A stretch of 64,000 bases of DNA from Sorangium sp051521495 (GCF_051521495.1 NZ_CP150355.1:1798001-1862000), one strand, 5' to 3'. Counted from the stretch's first letter, positions 8,585 through 18,050 are shown. Numbers and translations: made by a program. The notes: a model not told the origin generated them from the sequence alone.

Positions 8585-9775
8585 ATGGCGGATCCGACCA
8601 CGGAGGGCCCGCAGCCCGACGCTGCGCACTCCATCGCGCTGCATTCCATCGAGTTCAGGTCCGATCACGGTCTCCTGAAGGACTGCAAGGAGGAATACGG
8701 ATGGAAGAACGAGGGGCCCCTGTGCCCCCGACCGGAGTGGACGCCGCGGGGCGCCGTCCCTCTCTCCATCTCGATGGGCCGGCAGATCGTCGTCCGGCTC
8801 GGGCTCTCGCCGGGTGACGCATCCAGCGCGGCGGCGGCCCAGATCCGCGCGGTGGGGCCGGGGGGCATCGTCCTCGAGGGCCAGGGCGGTTACGCGGCCG
8901 TCGCCGCGCAGTTCGATCTCTTCTCCACGCGGAGGCTCGTGAGGAGGATCCAGAAGTTCGACCTCGACCTGAGCTGGTCGGCGGGCGCGGGAGCTACGGT
9001 GTCGCCCGTCAGAACCTCGAACGTCGTCTATGTCACGATGGGGAGGCCCCAGACCGACAGGCAGGATGTCTGGCAGGAAGATGGGGTGACCTTGAAGCGG
9101 ATGGACAGGGCGGTCTCCTGGATTGCGCCGATGGACACCATCGATCCCCACGAGATCGTCAGCGGGATCATGGAGAAATTCCCGACGTACACGCTCCAGC
9201 CGAGCCCCAAGGTACCCCGGAAATACCATCACCCTACCTACATGAACGACGAGGGCGGCGCCTGGCCGATGACCGATCATGTGGAGGAGAGCGGGGAGTG
9301 CCAGGCGATCGTCCGCCTCATCCGCGGCATGCTGCGACAGCTCGGGATCCCGGGGCGGACGCGCATGATCGTGGTGTGGGGCGACCCCAACGTGGGCGGC
9401 GGGCGCAAGACGCTGTCGGCCGATCTCGAGGAGAAGCCGTGGGCGGGGCTCGACGTGGCGAAGGTCGAGGGCGACCGCGTGTGGCGCGCGGCGCTCGTCG
9501 ACGGGCCGGTGGAGGTGGGGAGGACCTATCCGGCGTCCCATACGCGCCTCCCCGACGGGACGTTCAGCCCGGGGCTCAACCGGTACGAGGCGTGCCTCGA
9601 GTTCTCGCACGGGGGAGTGACGAGGTATTACGCAGGGGGCGCCGGGGTGTTCGATTCCGTGGAGCCGATCCTGGGCGTCTTCTGGGGGCTCATCTGGTTC
9701 AGCTCGGCGCCGGACGACGGGTTCCGGGTCGAGCAGATCGTCGCGACCTACAGAACTTCCGGAGGTTGGGGATGA
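8585..9775 (+). CDS. Uncharacterised protein with possible transglutaminase-like region (cassette gene A)
   Basis: A 396-residue protein without signal peptide or membrane segment. I do not recognise a named family. Residues ~235-265 (SGECQAIVRLIRGMLRQLGIPGRTRMIVVWG) resemble the Cys-helix-strand start of transglutaminase-like folds, and the later NRYEACLEF...GGVTRYYAGGAGVFDS has the layout of their second motif, but the catalytic His is not at the expected place (Asn-Arg instead). The first 230 residues are beta-rich with no recognisable motif. The gene overlaps the next one by ATGA, and a histidine kinase follows 117 nt later on the same strand. Function unknown; a protease- or amidase-like or structural role is possible. 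Confidence 0.6.
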   Translation: MADPTTEGPQPDAAHSIALHSIEFRSDHGLLKDCKEEYGWKNEGPLCPRPEWTPRGAVPLSISMGRQIVVRLGLSPGDASSAAAAQIRAVGPGGIVLEGQGGYAAVAAQFDLFSTRRLVRRIQKFDLDLSWSAGAGATVSPVRTSNVVYVTMGRPQTDRQDVWQEDGVTLKRMDRAVSWIAPMDTIDPHEIVSGIMEKFPTYTLQPSPKVPRKYHHPTYMNDEGGAWPMTDHVEESGECQAIVRLIRGMLRQLGIPGRTRMIVVWGDPNVGGGRKTLSADLEEKPWAGLDVAKVEGDRVWRAALVDGPVEVGRTYPASHTRLPDGTFSPGLNRYEACLEFSHGGVTRYYAGGAGVFDSVEPILGVFWGLIWFSSAPDDGFRVEQIVATYRTSGGWG

Positions 9776-10449
9776 GCGCGCACGCACTTCACAAGCAAGA
9801 GGTCGACGCGAAGGTCGCGGGGTGGCTCGCGGCCGTGGCGCGCGTCGCGCCGGAGGGCTTCACGCCCGTCGAGCGGTTCGACGACGTGCCGGCCCAGGCG
9901 CGCGCGGAGTCGTTCTATTGGTGCGACTCCATCTTCAAGAGCGAGCTCAACCCGCACGGCGCGGCCGTGCAGGCGCGCCACTCGTACCACGCCGCCACGG
10001 ACGATACGCCCGACCTGCTCCGTCACGAGTACACCGCGGGCGGGCTCGGGTTCACCGTCACCGAGGGGCGCAACTTCATTCTCGTCCAGGTCGATCGCGC
10101 GAGCCTCGATATCCTCTCTCTCTGCGGTCCAGACCGCGCCGCCGCCGTGCGCCGGGTGGCCGAGGCGCTCTTCAACATGGGCGTGGAGTCGAGCGCGGTG
10201 GGCATTCCGGTGACCTCCGGCCCGGCGGCCTGCCCAGACGCCGCCGGGATGCAGGATCTCGAGGAAGGGACGGTGTTTTCGAGCAATACGGCCGTGGACC
10301 CGGATCTCCTCACCTGCTGGAAAGACCGCACGGAATGCGGTGTTCAGGGCGGAAGGCTCTACTTCCTCTGCTACAAGAAATCATCCCAGCGCGTGGGTTT
10401 CGCGAACGCGTGGCAATGGTTCGACGACCGGAGGACCGGGGTCGGGTGA
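9772..10449 (+). CDS. Uncharacterised protein, partner of the preceding gene (cassette gene B)
   Basis: A 225-residue soluble protein starting at the ATG inside the upstream stop codon (ATGA overlap), so the two are probably co-translated and work together. It has no signal peptide. Notable features are an aromatic-acidic stretch (AESFYWCDSIFKSELNP), a beta hairpin near GGLGFTVTEGRNFILVQVD and six Cys scattered through the second half (LSLCG, AACPD, LTCWK, ECGV, FLCYK plus the N-terminal WCD). The ending SQRVGFANAWQWFDDRR is aromatic. I find no catalytic motif. The strict overlap and equal codon bias argue that both genes are real. Confidence 0.6.
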   Translation: MSAHALHKQEVDAKVAGWLAAVARVAPEGFTPVERFDDVPAQARAESFYWCDSIFKSELNPHGAAVQARHSYHAATDDTPDLLRHEYTAGGLGFTVTEGRNFILVQVDRASLDILSLCGPDRAAAVRRVAEALFNMGVESSAVGIPVTSGPAACPDAAGMQDLEEGTVFSSNTAVDPDLLTCWKDRTECGVQGGRLYFLCYKKSSQRVGFANAWQWFDDRRTGVG

Positions 10450-10480
10450 GGCGGGGGTAGGCGGGGAGCGCGCGGGAGCG

Positions 10481-10510
10481 CGCGGCAACGTGCGGCAACG
10501 TGCGGCAACG
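10481..10510 (+). repeat. 10-bp direct repeats, three copies, upstream of the histidine kinase
   Basis: Three tandem copies of (C/T)GCGGCAACG, the first differing by one base, lie 57-86 nt before the kinase start. The period is one helical turn, so a protein could bind all copies on one DNA face; this is inference. Confidence 0.7.
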
Positions 10511-10566
10511 TAGATGACCGCTGCGCCGGTATTGCGTCTGCGCGCCGCGCGCGGGATGTTGCGCGC

Positions 10567-12519
10567 GTGACGGGAGCACAGGCACCCAGGATCTTGATCT
10601 TCCCAGGCGGCTCTTCGGGCGCCGCTCAGGCGCTCGCCGCGGCGCGCGGTCATGTCGCGGTCCTGGCGCGGGACGTCGAGGCCGGGCTGGATCTCCTGGC
10701 GACTCAACCGTTCGACGTGGCCGTGCTGGCGGACGACGGGCCGCTCGACGGCGCGGTCGCGCTCTGCCGGCGGCTGCGCGCGGCGCCCGGGGGCGATCGC
10801 GTGGCCGTGGTCGCCGTCACCGGGAGCGCGGGCGCGACCACGGCGCTGCTCGAGGCGGGCGCGACGGTCGTGACGGCGGCGACCGAGCCGTCGATCGCCA
10901 TTCAGCTCGACGCGGCGGTGTGGTGGGTGCGGCGGCCGTCGGCGCACGTGGCCGACCGGGCGCCCGCGGAGCGCGCGCTGCTCGAGCGCGCCTCGCGCTC
11001 CTTCCGCGACGCGTCCGCGGAGATGATCGGCCTCCTCATGTGGGACGCGGCGGGGGGCGTCCTCGACGCGAACGACGCATTCCTCGGGATGGTGGGCTAT
11101 GCGCGCGAGGATGTAGAGGCGGGGCGCCTCAACTGGATGGCGATCACGCCGCCCGAGCACCACGCCGCGGACCAGCGCGCTCTCTCGGAGGTCCTGAAGA
11201 ACGGCATCTGCCCGCCGTTCGAGAAGGAGTTCCTGGCCCGCGACGGGCGGCGGGTGCCCGTCCTCATCGCGCCTGCGCTGGTCGAGGGGGCGCGCGATCG
11301 CGGCGTCTGCTTCACCTTCGACATGAAGGCGCGCAAGGCCGCCGACGACGCGCTCCGGACGAGCGAGGAGCGCATGCGGCTCGTCGTGCGCGCCACGAGC
11401 GACGCATTCTGGGACTGGGATCTATCGTCGGGGCGCGTCACCGGGAGCGAGCGCATGCGGAGCTTCTATGGCACGGGCGGCGCCGACATCGAGGAGGACG
11501 CGGTGTGGTGGTTCGAGCGGGTCCACCCCGAGGATCGCGACCGCGTGATGAACGGGCTGCGGCGCGCGATGGAGGGGGACGCGTGCACGTTCGAGCTCTG
11601 GTACCGGTGCCTGCTCGCGGACGGCAGCTACGCCGACGTGCATGACCGGGGCATCGTGCTGCGCGACGCGACGGGCAAGGCGTACCGGATGCTCGGGGCC
11701 GTGTCCGACGTCACCGAGCGCCGTCAGCTGGAGACGCGGCTCCTGCTCGCCGATCGCATGGCCTCGCTCGGCACGCTCGCGGCCGGGGTGGCGCACGAGA
11801 TCAACAACCCCCTCGCGTACATGGTCGCGAACGTCGATTTCGCGCGCAAGGAGCTCCGCGCGAAGGGCGCCGGCGCGCGCATCGACGCGCTCCTCTCGGC
11901 GCTCGACGAGGCCGCGGAGGGCGGCTCGCGCGTCCGGCACATCGTGGGCGGCCTCAAGACGTTCTCGCGGGCCGACGACGGCGAGCTCGGCCCGGTCGAC
12001 GTCGATCCCGTGATCCAGCTGGTCCTGCGGATGGCGCAGCAGCAGATACGGAGCAAGGCGCGGCTCGTCCTGGAGCTCAGCCCGGTGCCGGCCGTCCACG
12101 CGAACGAGGCGCAGCTCGGCCAGGTGATTCTGAACCTGCTCGTGAACGCCGCCCAGGCCCTGCCGGACGGGAAGGCGTCGGAGAACGAGATCCGGATCAC
12201 CACCGCCCTCGCGCCGCCCGGCCGCGTGCGCATCGAGGTGCGCGACACCGGGCCGGGGATCGCGCCGGAGCTGCGGAGCCGCATCTTCGACCCGTTCTTC
12301 ACGACGAAGCCCATCGGGGAGGGGACGGGGCTCGGGCTCGCGATCTGCCACGGCATCGTGACGAGCTTCCAGGGCGAGATCGGCGTGGAGAGCGAGGTCG
12401 GCAAGGGCGCGTGCTTTCGTGTGCTCTTGCCCATCCATTGCGTCAGGGCCGGGGAGGAGCGCGACGCCGCCCCGGGGGGCGGGGCCGGTGATGAGTTTCC
12501 CGAGGAGGCCGCTCAGTAG
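10567..12519 (+). CDS. PAS-PAS sensor histidine kinase with degenerate receiver-like N-terminus
   Basis: A 650-residue cytoplasmic sensor kinase with no membrane segment. Residues 1-130 look like a receiver fold that lacks the phosphoacceptor Asp. Two PAS domains follow (~140-265, DASAEMIGLLMWDAAGGVLDAND; ~275-395, ATSDAFWDWDLSSGRV ending DVTERRQLE). The dimerisation helix has the phosphoacceptor His410 in AAGVAHEINNPLA, and the ATPase domain has the N box (LNLLVNAAQALP), G1 (DTGPGIAPE), F (IFDPFFTTKP) and G2 (GTGLGLAI). The H-box type resembles NtrB/PAS kinases of myxobacteria. A lone receiver gene follows after 234 nt and is the likely partner. The start is a GTG with no strong ribosome site. 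Confidence 0.9.
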   Translation: MTGAQAPRILIFPGGSSGAAQALAAARGHVAVLARDVEAGLDLLATQPFDVAVLADDGPLDGAVALCRRLRAAPGGDRVAVVAVTGSAGATTALLEAGATVVTAATEPSIAIQLDAAVWWVRRPSAHVADRAPAERALLERASRSFRDASAEMIGLLMWDAAGGVLDANDAFLGMVGYAREDVEAGRLNWMAITPPEHHAADQRALSEVLKNGICPPFEKEFLARDGRRVPVLIAPALVEGARDRGVCFTFDMKARKAADDALRTSEERMRLVVRATSDAFWDWDLSSGRVTGSERMRSFYGTGGADIEEDAVWWFERVHPEDRDRVMNGLRRAMEGDACTFELWYRCLLADGSYADVHDRGIVLRDATGKAYRMLGAVSDVTERRQLETRLLLADRMASLGTLAAGVAHEINNPLAYMVANVDFARKELRAKGAGARIDALLSALDEAAEGGSRVRHIVGGLKTFSRADDGELGPVDVDPVIQLVLRMAQQQIRSKARLVLELSPVPAVHANEAQLGQVILNLLVNAAQALPDGKASENEIRITTALAPPGRVRIEVRDTGPGIAPELRSRIFDPFFTTKPIGEGTGLGLAICHGIVTSFQGEIGVESEVGKGACFRVLLPIHCVRAGEERDAAPGGGAGDEFPEEAAQ

Positions 12520-12753
12520 GCACGTGGCGTCCCGTCCTCGGCGGACGGATCACGAACAGGCCGCGCGCCGTCCGTGCTCCGCCGCCCTGCGGCGCCGCTC
12601 CGCGGGATCGGCCGCTTGCCAGGGCCGCGGCGTTCGCTCAAGTTGCGTTACCGGCCCCATGAACACTCGATCGGTCAGGGCCACAGCTGGGCTGCTCGGC
12701 GGGTCGGCAGAGGAAGCGCGCCGCGCGGCGCAGTCCGGTCGTGAGGTTCGATC

Positions 12754-13137
12754 ATGATCGAGAAAACGGGCCGCATCCTGGTCGTCGAAGACGATCTGGA
12801 TATCAGGAGCATCTTGACGCAGCTCCTCGTGTTCGAGGGGTACGACGTCGAGGAGGCCGCGGACGGCGCCGAGGCGCTCGCGCTGCTGCGGCGAGACGGC
12901 CCGCCTGCGCTGATCCTGCTCGATCTGATGATGCCGATCATGGATGGGTGGCAGCTCCGCGCCGAGCTCCAGCGCGACCCGCAGCTCGCGTCGATCCCGG
13001 TGGTGATCGTGTCCGCCGACGTGCGGGTCGAGCAGGAGGCGTCGCGGTTGCGCGTCGCGGGCCTGCTGAAGAAGCCGCTCCAGATCGAGCCGTTGCTCGA
13101 GATGGTCCACCGCATCTGCGGCGCGCCGGCGCGATGA
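12754..13137 (+). CDS. Single-domain response regulator (receiver only)
   Basis: A 127-residue stand-alone receiver with no output domain. The acidic pair is Asp13/Asp14 in VVEDDLD, the phosphoacceptor is Asp57 in LILLDLMMP, the switch Ser is in VVIVSADV and the conserved Lys-Pro is in LLKKPLQ. It probably receives phosphate from the PAS kinase encoded just upstream and passes it on by protein contact. A second receiver of the same layout lies at 18390-18776. The ATG at 12754 follows another in-frame-like ATG region but starts exactly where the fold begins. Confidence 0.9.
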   Translation: MIEKTGRILVVEDDLDIRSILTQLLVFEGYDVEEAADGAEALALLRRDGPPALILLDLMMPIMDGWQLRAELQRDPQLASIPVVIVSADVRVEQEASRLRVAGLLKKPLQIEPLLEMVHRICGAPAR

Positions 13138-13162
13138 GCCGGGCGGGGCGCGCGCGCATCAA

Positions 13163-13228
13163 GCGCCGAACGAGCGCCGAACGAGCGCCGAACGAGCGCC
13201 GAACGAGCGCCGAACGAGCGCCGAACGA
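13163..13228. repeat. 11-bp tandem repeat, six perfect copies
   Basis: The unit GCGCCGAACGA is repeated six times between the ends of two convergent genes (receiver and glycerol-3-phosphate dehydrogenase), then breaks off after half a unit. An 11-bp period is not coding-compatible, and no hairpin is formed within one unit. Confidence 0.95.
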
Positions 13229-13283
13229 GCGCCGGGGCGACGCTGGCGCGGCTCGAGGGCCCTGCGCGGCACCGAGGCGCGGC

Positions 13284-14936
13284 TCACCTGACCGGCAGCG
13301 CCACGGCGGGCGCCTTCCCCTCGGCGAGGCGGCCGGCGCCGTGCTCCTGGAAGTACTCCTTCATCCGCCTGTCGGCCTCGTCCCCGAAGAGGAGCTCGCA
13401 CGCCTCCCGGAGGCCGGGCGACCTCGCGAGCGCCTCGCGGCGGAGCAAGAGCGCGATCTTCGTGCGCCGCCGCAGAAAATCCTCGAGCTTCGCGATCATC
13501 TCGTGCTTCGCGGCGAACGCGACCTCGCAGCGCAGATCCTCCGCCCCCTCGATCAGCGGGGCGGCCATCCTCGGGTCGCTCCGGATGTCCTCGAGCAGCC
13601 CGAGCGCCTGCGCGCCATAGCGACGCCATAGCCGCGCGCTGAGCTTCTCCGAGGCGCGCGGCGGCGTCAGCGCGTCGAGATCGAGGGAGCGCGCCTTCTG
13701 GAAGAACTCTTGACGAACCTCCTCGCCCGGCTCGCCATACCAGCGCTCCGCGGGGCGGGGCAGCGCGACGCCGAGCTGCCGAACGGCGGCGCAGACCTCG
13801 TCGCCCACGTTGATGCAATCGGTGAGCTTGCCGCCGAAGATGCTCACGTGGCCACGCTCCCGGTCCACCTCGAGGGCGTGCTTGCGCGAGAGCTGCAGCC
13901 AGTCCTCGCCGTCGCCGCCGCCCTCGACCGCCAGGGGGCGCACCCCGCAGCGCTCCGCGATGATGTCCGCCTCGGTCAGGGGGCGGGGCAGGTTGAGGCG
14001 CTTGTTGATGTTGGAGAGCACGAAGCGGCGGTCCTCGGGCGTCACCGCCGCGCGCGGGCCCTCGACGCGGGTATCGGTCGTGCCGATGCACGTCCTCGTG
14101 CCCATCGGGATCACGAAGAACAGCCGCCCGTCGTCCGCGAAGAACGTCAGCACCCGCCGGCTCGGGGTGAGCCGATCCACGATGAGGTGGATGCCCTTCG
14201 AGAAGATGTGTCGGTGGCTCGTCCGCTGGCCCGTCAGCTGGTTGTGCGCGTCCACGAACGGCCCGCAGGCGTTCACGAGCACGCGCGACCGGATGGATAG
14301 CTCCCTGCCCGACAGGGCGTCGCGGGCGCGCGTGATCCACTCGCCCCCCTCGCGCCGCGCGCCGAGCGACTCCACGTAGTTGACCGCCCGCGCCCCGTGA
14401 TCGAGCGCGGCGCGCACGAAGCCCCAGACGAACCGCGCGTCGTTGTCGACCAGGTACGCGTCGGAGTACTCGAATCCTCCGTCGCAGCCGTCAAGGTTGA
14501 TGATCGGCTCCTCCCGCGCCATCGCGCGGCGGGAGAGCAGGCGAGGGATGCGCGTGAAGAAGCTGCCGATGATCCAGTAGAGCCAGGTGCCGAGGAAGAG
14601 CTTGAAGAGCCCGTGGCGGAAGCCCCGCTCGTGCGCGGTGTAGAACCGGATCTCCTGGACCGACGACGGGTAGCTCCGGAGGAGGAGGTTCCGCGACGTG
14701 CAGAGCTTCCGCACCAGCGGGAACTCGAAGCTCTCCATGTACTTGATGCCGCCCCAGGCGAGGTTCGACGACTCCTGGCTGGTGAATCCGGCGAAGTCGC
14801 CCCGATCGATCAGCGCGACCTTCGCCCCCCGCGCCGCGAGGGCCGCGGCCGCGACGGCGCCGTTGATCCCGGCGCCGAGGATGAGGACGTCGAACGTCCC
14901 GCGGCTCAAGCTGTCGATGTTCGTGGCCCGCAGCAT
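13284..14936 (-). CDS. glpD: FAD-dependent glycerol-3-phosphate dehydrogenase
   Basis: A 550-residue flavoprotein that oxidises sn-glycerol-3-phosphate to dihydroxyacetone phosphate and feeds electrons to quinone. The FAD-binding GxGxxG motif is in DVLILGAGINGAVAAAAL near residue 16. The family signatures FTSQESSNLAWGGIKYMESF and IFGGKLTDCINVGDEV are both present, as is the substrate-binding region around KGIHLIVDRL. A hydrophobic patch (FLGTWLYWIIGSFF, ~120-135) fits membrane association. The ATG at 14936 places the FAD motif at the usual distance; a GTG at 14987 would add 17 basic residues. The gene is not next to glycerol kinase or facilitator genes, so it seems to act alone here. Confidence 0.88.
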   Translation of the reverse strand: MLRATNIDSLSRGTFDVLILGAGINGAVAAAALAARGAKVALIDRGDFAGFTSQESSNLAWGGIKYMESFEFPLVRKLCTSRNLLLRSYPSSVQEIRFYTAHERGFRHGLFKLFLGTWLYWIIGSFFTRIPRLLSRRAMAREEPIINLDGCDGGFEYSDAYLVDNDARFVWGFVRAALDHGARAVNYVESLGARREGGEWITRARDALSGRELSIRSRVLVNACGPFVDAHNQLTGQRTSHRHIFSKGIHLIVDRLTPSRRVLTFFADDGRLFFVIPMGTRTCIGTTDTRVEGPRAAVTPEDRRFVLSNINKRLNLPRPLTEADIIAERCGVRPLAVEGGGDGEDWLQLSRKHALEVDRERGHVSIFGGKLTDCINVGDEVCAAVRQLGVALPRPAERWYGEPGEEVRQEFFQKARSLDLDALTPPRASEKLSARLWRRYGAQALGLLEDIRSDPRMAAPLIEGAEDLRCEVAFAAKHEMIAKLEDFLRRRTKIALLLRREALARSPGLREACELLFGDEADRRMKEYFQEHGAGRLAEGKAPAVALPVR

Positions 14937-15035
14937 CGATGGCGATCCGGCGAAGGCGCGGCGCGCGCGCCCCTTGTGCTCTATCACGTCCCCGCGGCCT
15001 CGGGGCGGCCGACGGCGCCCGAACGCGCGGCGGCG

Positions 15036-15107
15036 GCGCGCGTGGCGTCCGCTGCGCGCGTGGCATCCGCTGCGCGCGTGTCATCCGCTGCGCGGGCTGG
15101 CGTCCGG
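15036..15107. repeat. 18-bp tandem repeat, three copies plus one degenerate
   Basis: Unit GCGCGCGTGGCATCCGCT with single-base differences between copies, in the gap between the ABC transporter stop and the glycerol-3-phosphate dehydrogenase start. It lies in the region where the glpD promoter would be expected. Confidence 0.85.
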
Positions 15108-15163
15108 GCGGTTCCGTCACCGCCGCCGCTGTGTGCTCGGCTCACGTCCTGTCGGCGCTCTGC

Positions 15164-17200
15164 TCAGCTCATCAGCCCCTCGGCCCAGCTTCCGTCCTCG
15201 TCACGGTACGCGTCGGACGAAGGCTGGACGCGGCGCGGGCTGCTCTTCTGCGCGGCGGGGTGGCCGGTGTGCAGGTGCTGCCAGCGCGCCATCTTGGTGT
15301 AGACGCCGCCCCGCCGCAGGAGCTCTCCGTGCGCGCCGTGCTCGACGATGCGGCCGCGCTCCATCACGAAGATCTGGTCGCAGTCGACGACCGTGCTCAG
15401 GCGGTGGCTCATGAGGACGATCGTCCGCTTTCCCTTCAACGCCCGCAGCGCCTCGCCGATGGTGCGCTCGTGCTCGGCGTCGAGCCCGTCGGTCGGCTCG
15501 TCGATCACCAGGATGGGCGCGTCCGTCAGCAGCGCGCGCGCGATCGCGATGCGCTGCCGCTGGCCGGTCGACAGGTTGAGCCCGCCGTCGACGATCGCCG
15601 TCCGGTAGCCGTCCGGCAGCGCCTCGATGAAGCCGGCCGCCCCCGCCATCTCGGCCGCCCTCCGGATGTCCGCGTCGGTCGCGGAGGGGCGGCCATAGGC
15701 GATGTTCTCCGCGATCGTCGCGGGCAGCAGGATGCTGTCCTGGAGGACGAGCGCGATGTGCCGGCGCAGGTCGGCCACGCGGACCGCGCGCGTGTCGATG
15801 CCGTCGAGCCGCAGCGCCCCGCAGGTCGGGTTGTGGAAGCGCGGCAGCAGGCCGAGCAGCGTCGTCTTGCCGGCGCCGACCGAGCCCACGAACGCGACCA
15901 TCTCTCCCGGCCGGATCGTCGCGTCGACCCCGCGCAGCACCGGGTGGCCCGGGCGGTACTCGAAGCCGACGCCATCGAGCGAGAGCGCGCGCGGCTGCGG
16001 CGGGAGCGCGGCCGCGTCGTGCCCGTCGACGACCGCCTGGTCGCGGTCCAGCACCTCGAAGACGCGCTGCGCGCCCGCGACGCCGCCCTGCACCGCGGCG
16101 CCGGCGCCGGTCAGCTTGCAGAGCGGGTCATACAGCATGCCCAGGTACCCGAGGAACGCCGTCAGCGCGCCGAGCGTCATGCCGGGCTGGCCCACGCCCG
16201 CCCGCGCCTGGACGATGAGATAGCCGCCATAGCCGAGCACCAGCGCGCCGCCGAGCCCGAGGATCGAGCCCATGGCCAGCGTGTGGCGGAGCTCGTCGTG
16301 GTGGAGCCTGAGCCACGCCTTCACGCTGTTGCGCAGCGTCGTGTGGAAGCGCGCCTCCTCGTCCGCCTCGCGGCCGAACGCCTGGACGAGGCCGATCGAC
16401 GCCATCGATCGCTGGATGGACGTCGCGAACTCGCTCTCGACCTCCTTCGCCTCGGTGCACTTCTTGTGCAGCGCGCGCCCGAACTTGGCGTTCGTGAGGA
16501 GGAGCGGCGGCACGACCGCGAGCGCGAGGAGCGTGAGCTCCAGGCTGCGCGAGGCCATGATGCAGATCATCACCACGAGCGTCAGCGCGCTCCCCATCAC
16601 CGCGACCGCCACGTTGAGGATGGCGTGGAACCCGGCGGCGTCCTGGTTGAGCCGGTAGAGGGCGTCCCCCTGCGGCTGCGCCCGGTGATAGCCGATGTGG
16701 AGCGCCTGGAGCTTCCGGTACACGTCGCGCCGCACGCGCGTGAGCCCCCCGTAGCCGACGCGGAAGTTGAGCAGGGCGCGGCCCATGCCCACGAACTCCT
16801 GCGCCACGCGGAGGACGAGCGTGATCGCCGCGAGCCCGAGGACGCGGCCGAGCAGGCTGTCCGGGAGCGGGGCGAGCAGGATCCGATGGACGAAGTCCCC
16901 CGAGCGCGGCCCGGTCGAGATGAGATCCACGATCACGGCGATGGGCCAGACCTGGAGCAAGCTGATCGCGATGGAGACGCAGACCAGCACGGCGAGCGCG
17001 CCGAGGCGCGCCCACTCGCCCTTGAAATAGGCGCCCACCCGGAGGAAGAAGCGGAGCCGCTCCGCGCCGGCCTGCTGGCTGGGCGCGGCGCGCGCGGCCG
17101 TCAGCTGCGCGGGCGTCCTCTGGGGATGCCTCGGAGTCCTGATCCTGCCTTCGCGCCGCGGCGAAGGATGGTAGTTCTTGCGGTGAGCCTGTGCGCTCAT
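15164..17200 (-). CDS. ABC transporter, fused permease-ATPase (exporter type)
   Basis: A 678-residue half-transporter: basic N-terminal tail, six membrane helices (~45-340) of the exporter fold, then the nucleotide-binding domain. The ATPase has Walker A GSVGAGKTT (~438-446), the signature LSTGQRQRIAIARA (LSTGQ in place of LSGGQ), Walker B ILVIDEPT and the switch His in MSHRLS. It would work as a homodimer. The family includes lipid A, peptide and drug exporters; the substrate cannot be read from sequence. The ATG at 17200 is chosen because the upstream in-frame sequence (to 17323) is Arg-rich and unlike the family. It is a single-gene unit with a ~260-bp upstream gap. Confidence 0.88.
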   Translation of the reverse strand: MSAQAHRKNYHPSPRREGRIRTPRHPQRTPAQLTAARAAPSQQAGAERLRFFLRVGAYFKGEWARLGALAVLVCVSIAISLLQVWPIAVIVDLISTGPRSGDFVHRILLAPLPDSLLGRVLGLAAITLVLRVAQEFVGMGRALLNFRVGYGGLTRVRRDVYRKLQALHIGYHRAQPQGDALYRLNQDAAGFHAILNVAVAVMGSALTLVVMICIMASRSLELTLLALAVVPPLLLTNAKFGRALHKKCTEAKEVESEFATSIQRSMASIGLVQAFGREADEEARFHTTLRNSVKAWLRLHHDELRHTLAMGSILGLGGALVLGYGGYLIVQARAGVGQPGMTLGALTAFLGYLGMLYDPLCKLTGAGAAVQGGVAGAQRVFEVLDRDQAVVDGHDAAALPPQPRALSLDGVGFEYRPGHPVLRGVDATIRPGEMVAFVGSVGAGKTTLLGLLPRFHNPTCGALRLDGIDTRAVRVADLRRHIALVLQDSILLPATIAENIAYGRPSATDADIRRAAEMAGAAGFIEALPDGYRTAIVDGGLNLSTGQRQRIAIARALLTDAPILVIDEPTDGLDAEHERTIGEALRALKGKRTIVLMSHRLSTVVDCDQIFVMERGRIVEHGAHGELLRRGGVYTKMARWQHLHTGHPAAQKSSPRRVQPSSDAYRDEDGSWAEGLMS

Positions 17201-17459
17201 GGTTCGCTGCGCCCTCTCGTGTCTACGGCTGAGGTGGTCGTCGGCGACCCGGTTAGGGCCCGGCCTGACGATCCATCGGTTCCGACCAGTAGCGAGGTAA
17301 TCGCCGCAGGTGTAACAGCCCATCGCGGGCGCGCTCGACGCGAGTGCTGAAGAAGAGGTTGGCGCTTGCTGATTTGCTGCGCGGTTGTCCGGGACTCCAG
17401 GGCCGGCGACGCCGGCGCGGTCAACGGCACAGGCCGGCGGCGCGGCCGGCTCTCCGCGC

Positions 17460-18050
17460 CTACCCGCGAGTCCGGCTCTCGAACAGCGCGAGCCTGCGGC
17501 CGAGCGCGCGCGCCGGCGCGAGATCGAGCTCCGCAGGCGCGTCGTCCGGGCTCGCCCGAGGCGGGCCGTCGCGCCGCGCCGCGCTGCTCGCTGGAGCCAT
17601 CTCCGCGCGGGCGGGGGCCTGGATCAGGACTCCATGGTCGACGAGGGAGACGAGCGTCGCCTGGAGCGTCGCGCGCTGCGCCCCCTGGACCGCGGACGGC
17701 GAGCAGAACGCGGAGACGACCTTGCCGGCGAGATCTCCCGACGGCTGCCTCGATCCGTCGAGGAAGCGCCGGAGCTCAGCGCACATCGCGCCATAGCGCG
17801 CGGGCGAGCCGATGGCGATGCCGTCTGCCCAGAAGAGGTCGTCTCGCTGCGCCAGCGGGACGGAGGCGAGGTGTTCCCGCGCGGCGCGGATGCGCTCATT
17901 CGCCCTGCTCCACCGGTCCTCGGTCGCCGCCAGATCGGCGACGCGCCGGAGCCGGACGATCGCCCCGGCCTGCTCGGCGCCCTGCGCGACCGCGGCCGCG
18001 AGCGCGGCCGTGCCGCCATAGAGAGAATAGAAGATCACGGCCACGTTCAT
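17460..18050 (-). CDS. Flavodoxin-like NAD(P)H:quinone oxidoreductase (WrbA-like)
   Basis: A 196-residue FMN-binding protein. The N-terminus VAVIFYSLYGGTAALAAAVAQGA is the FMN phosphate loop of the WrbA branch (Tyr-Ser-Leu-Tyr-Gly), and WADGIAIGSPARYGAMCAELRRFLD is the second flavin contact with the typical Gly-Ser-Pro-x-Arg-Tyr-Gly. The strand AGKVVSAFCSPSAVQGAQRATL follows. WrbA proteins reduce quinones by two electrons to limit radical formation. The last ~40 residues are Ala/Pro/Arg-rich and beyond the fold. The ATG at 18050 begins directly at the first strand; longer in-frame extension to 18905 is antisense to the receiver gene and rejected. Confidence 0.8.
   Translation of the reverse strand: MNVAVIFYSLYGGTAALAAAVAQGAEQAGAIVRLRRVADLAATEDRWSRANERIRAAREHLASVPLAQRDDLFWADGIAIGSPARYGAMCAELRRFLDGSRQPSGDLAGKVVSAFCSPSAVQGAQRATLQATLVSLVDHGVLIQAPARAEMAPASSAARRDGPPRASPDDAPAELDLAPARALGRRLALFESRTRG

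Noticed and set aside
13163..13228. Six tandem repeats considered as a CRISPR array
   Set aside because: Units are 11 bp and directly abutting, with no spacers; no cas genes.
14939..17350. Plus-strand frame of 803 codons
   Set aside because: Antisense to the ABC transporter with intact Walker motifs; low-complexity Arg/Glu/Asp protein.
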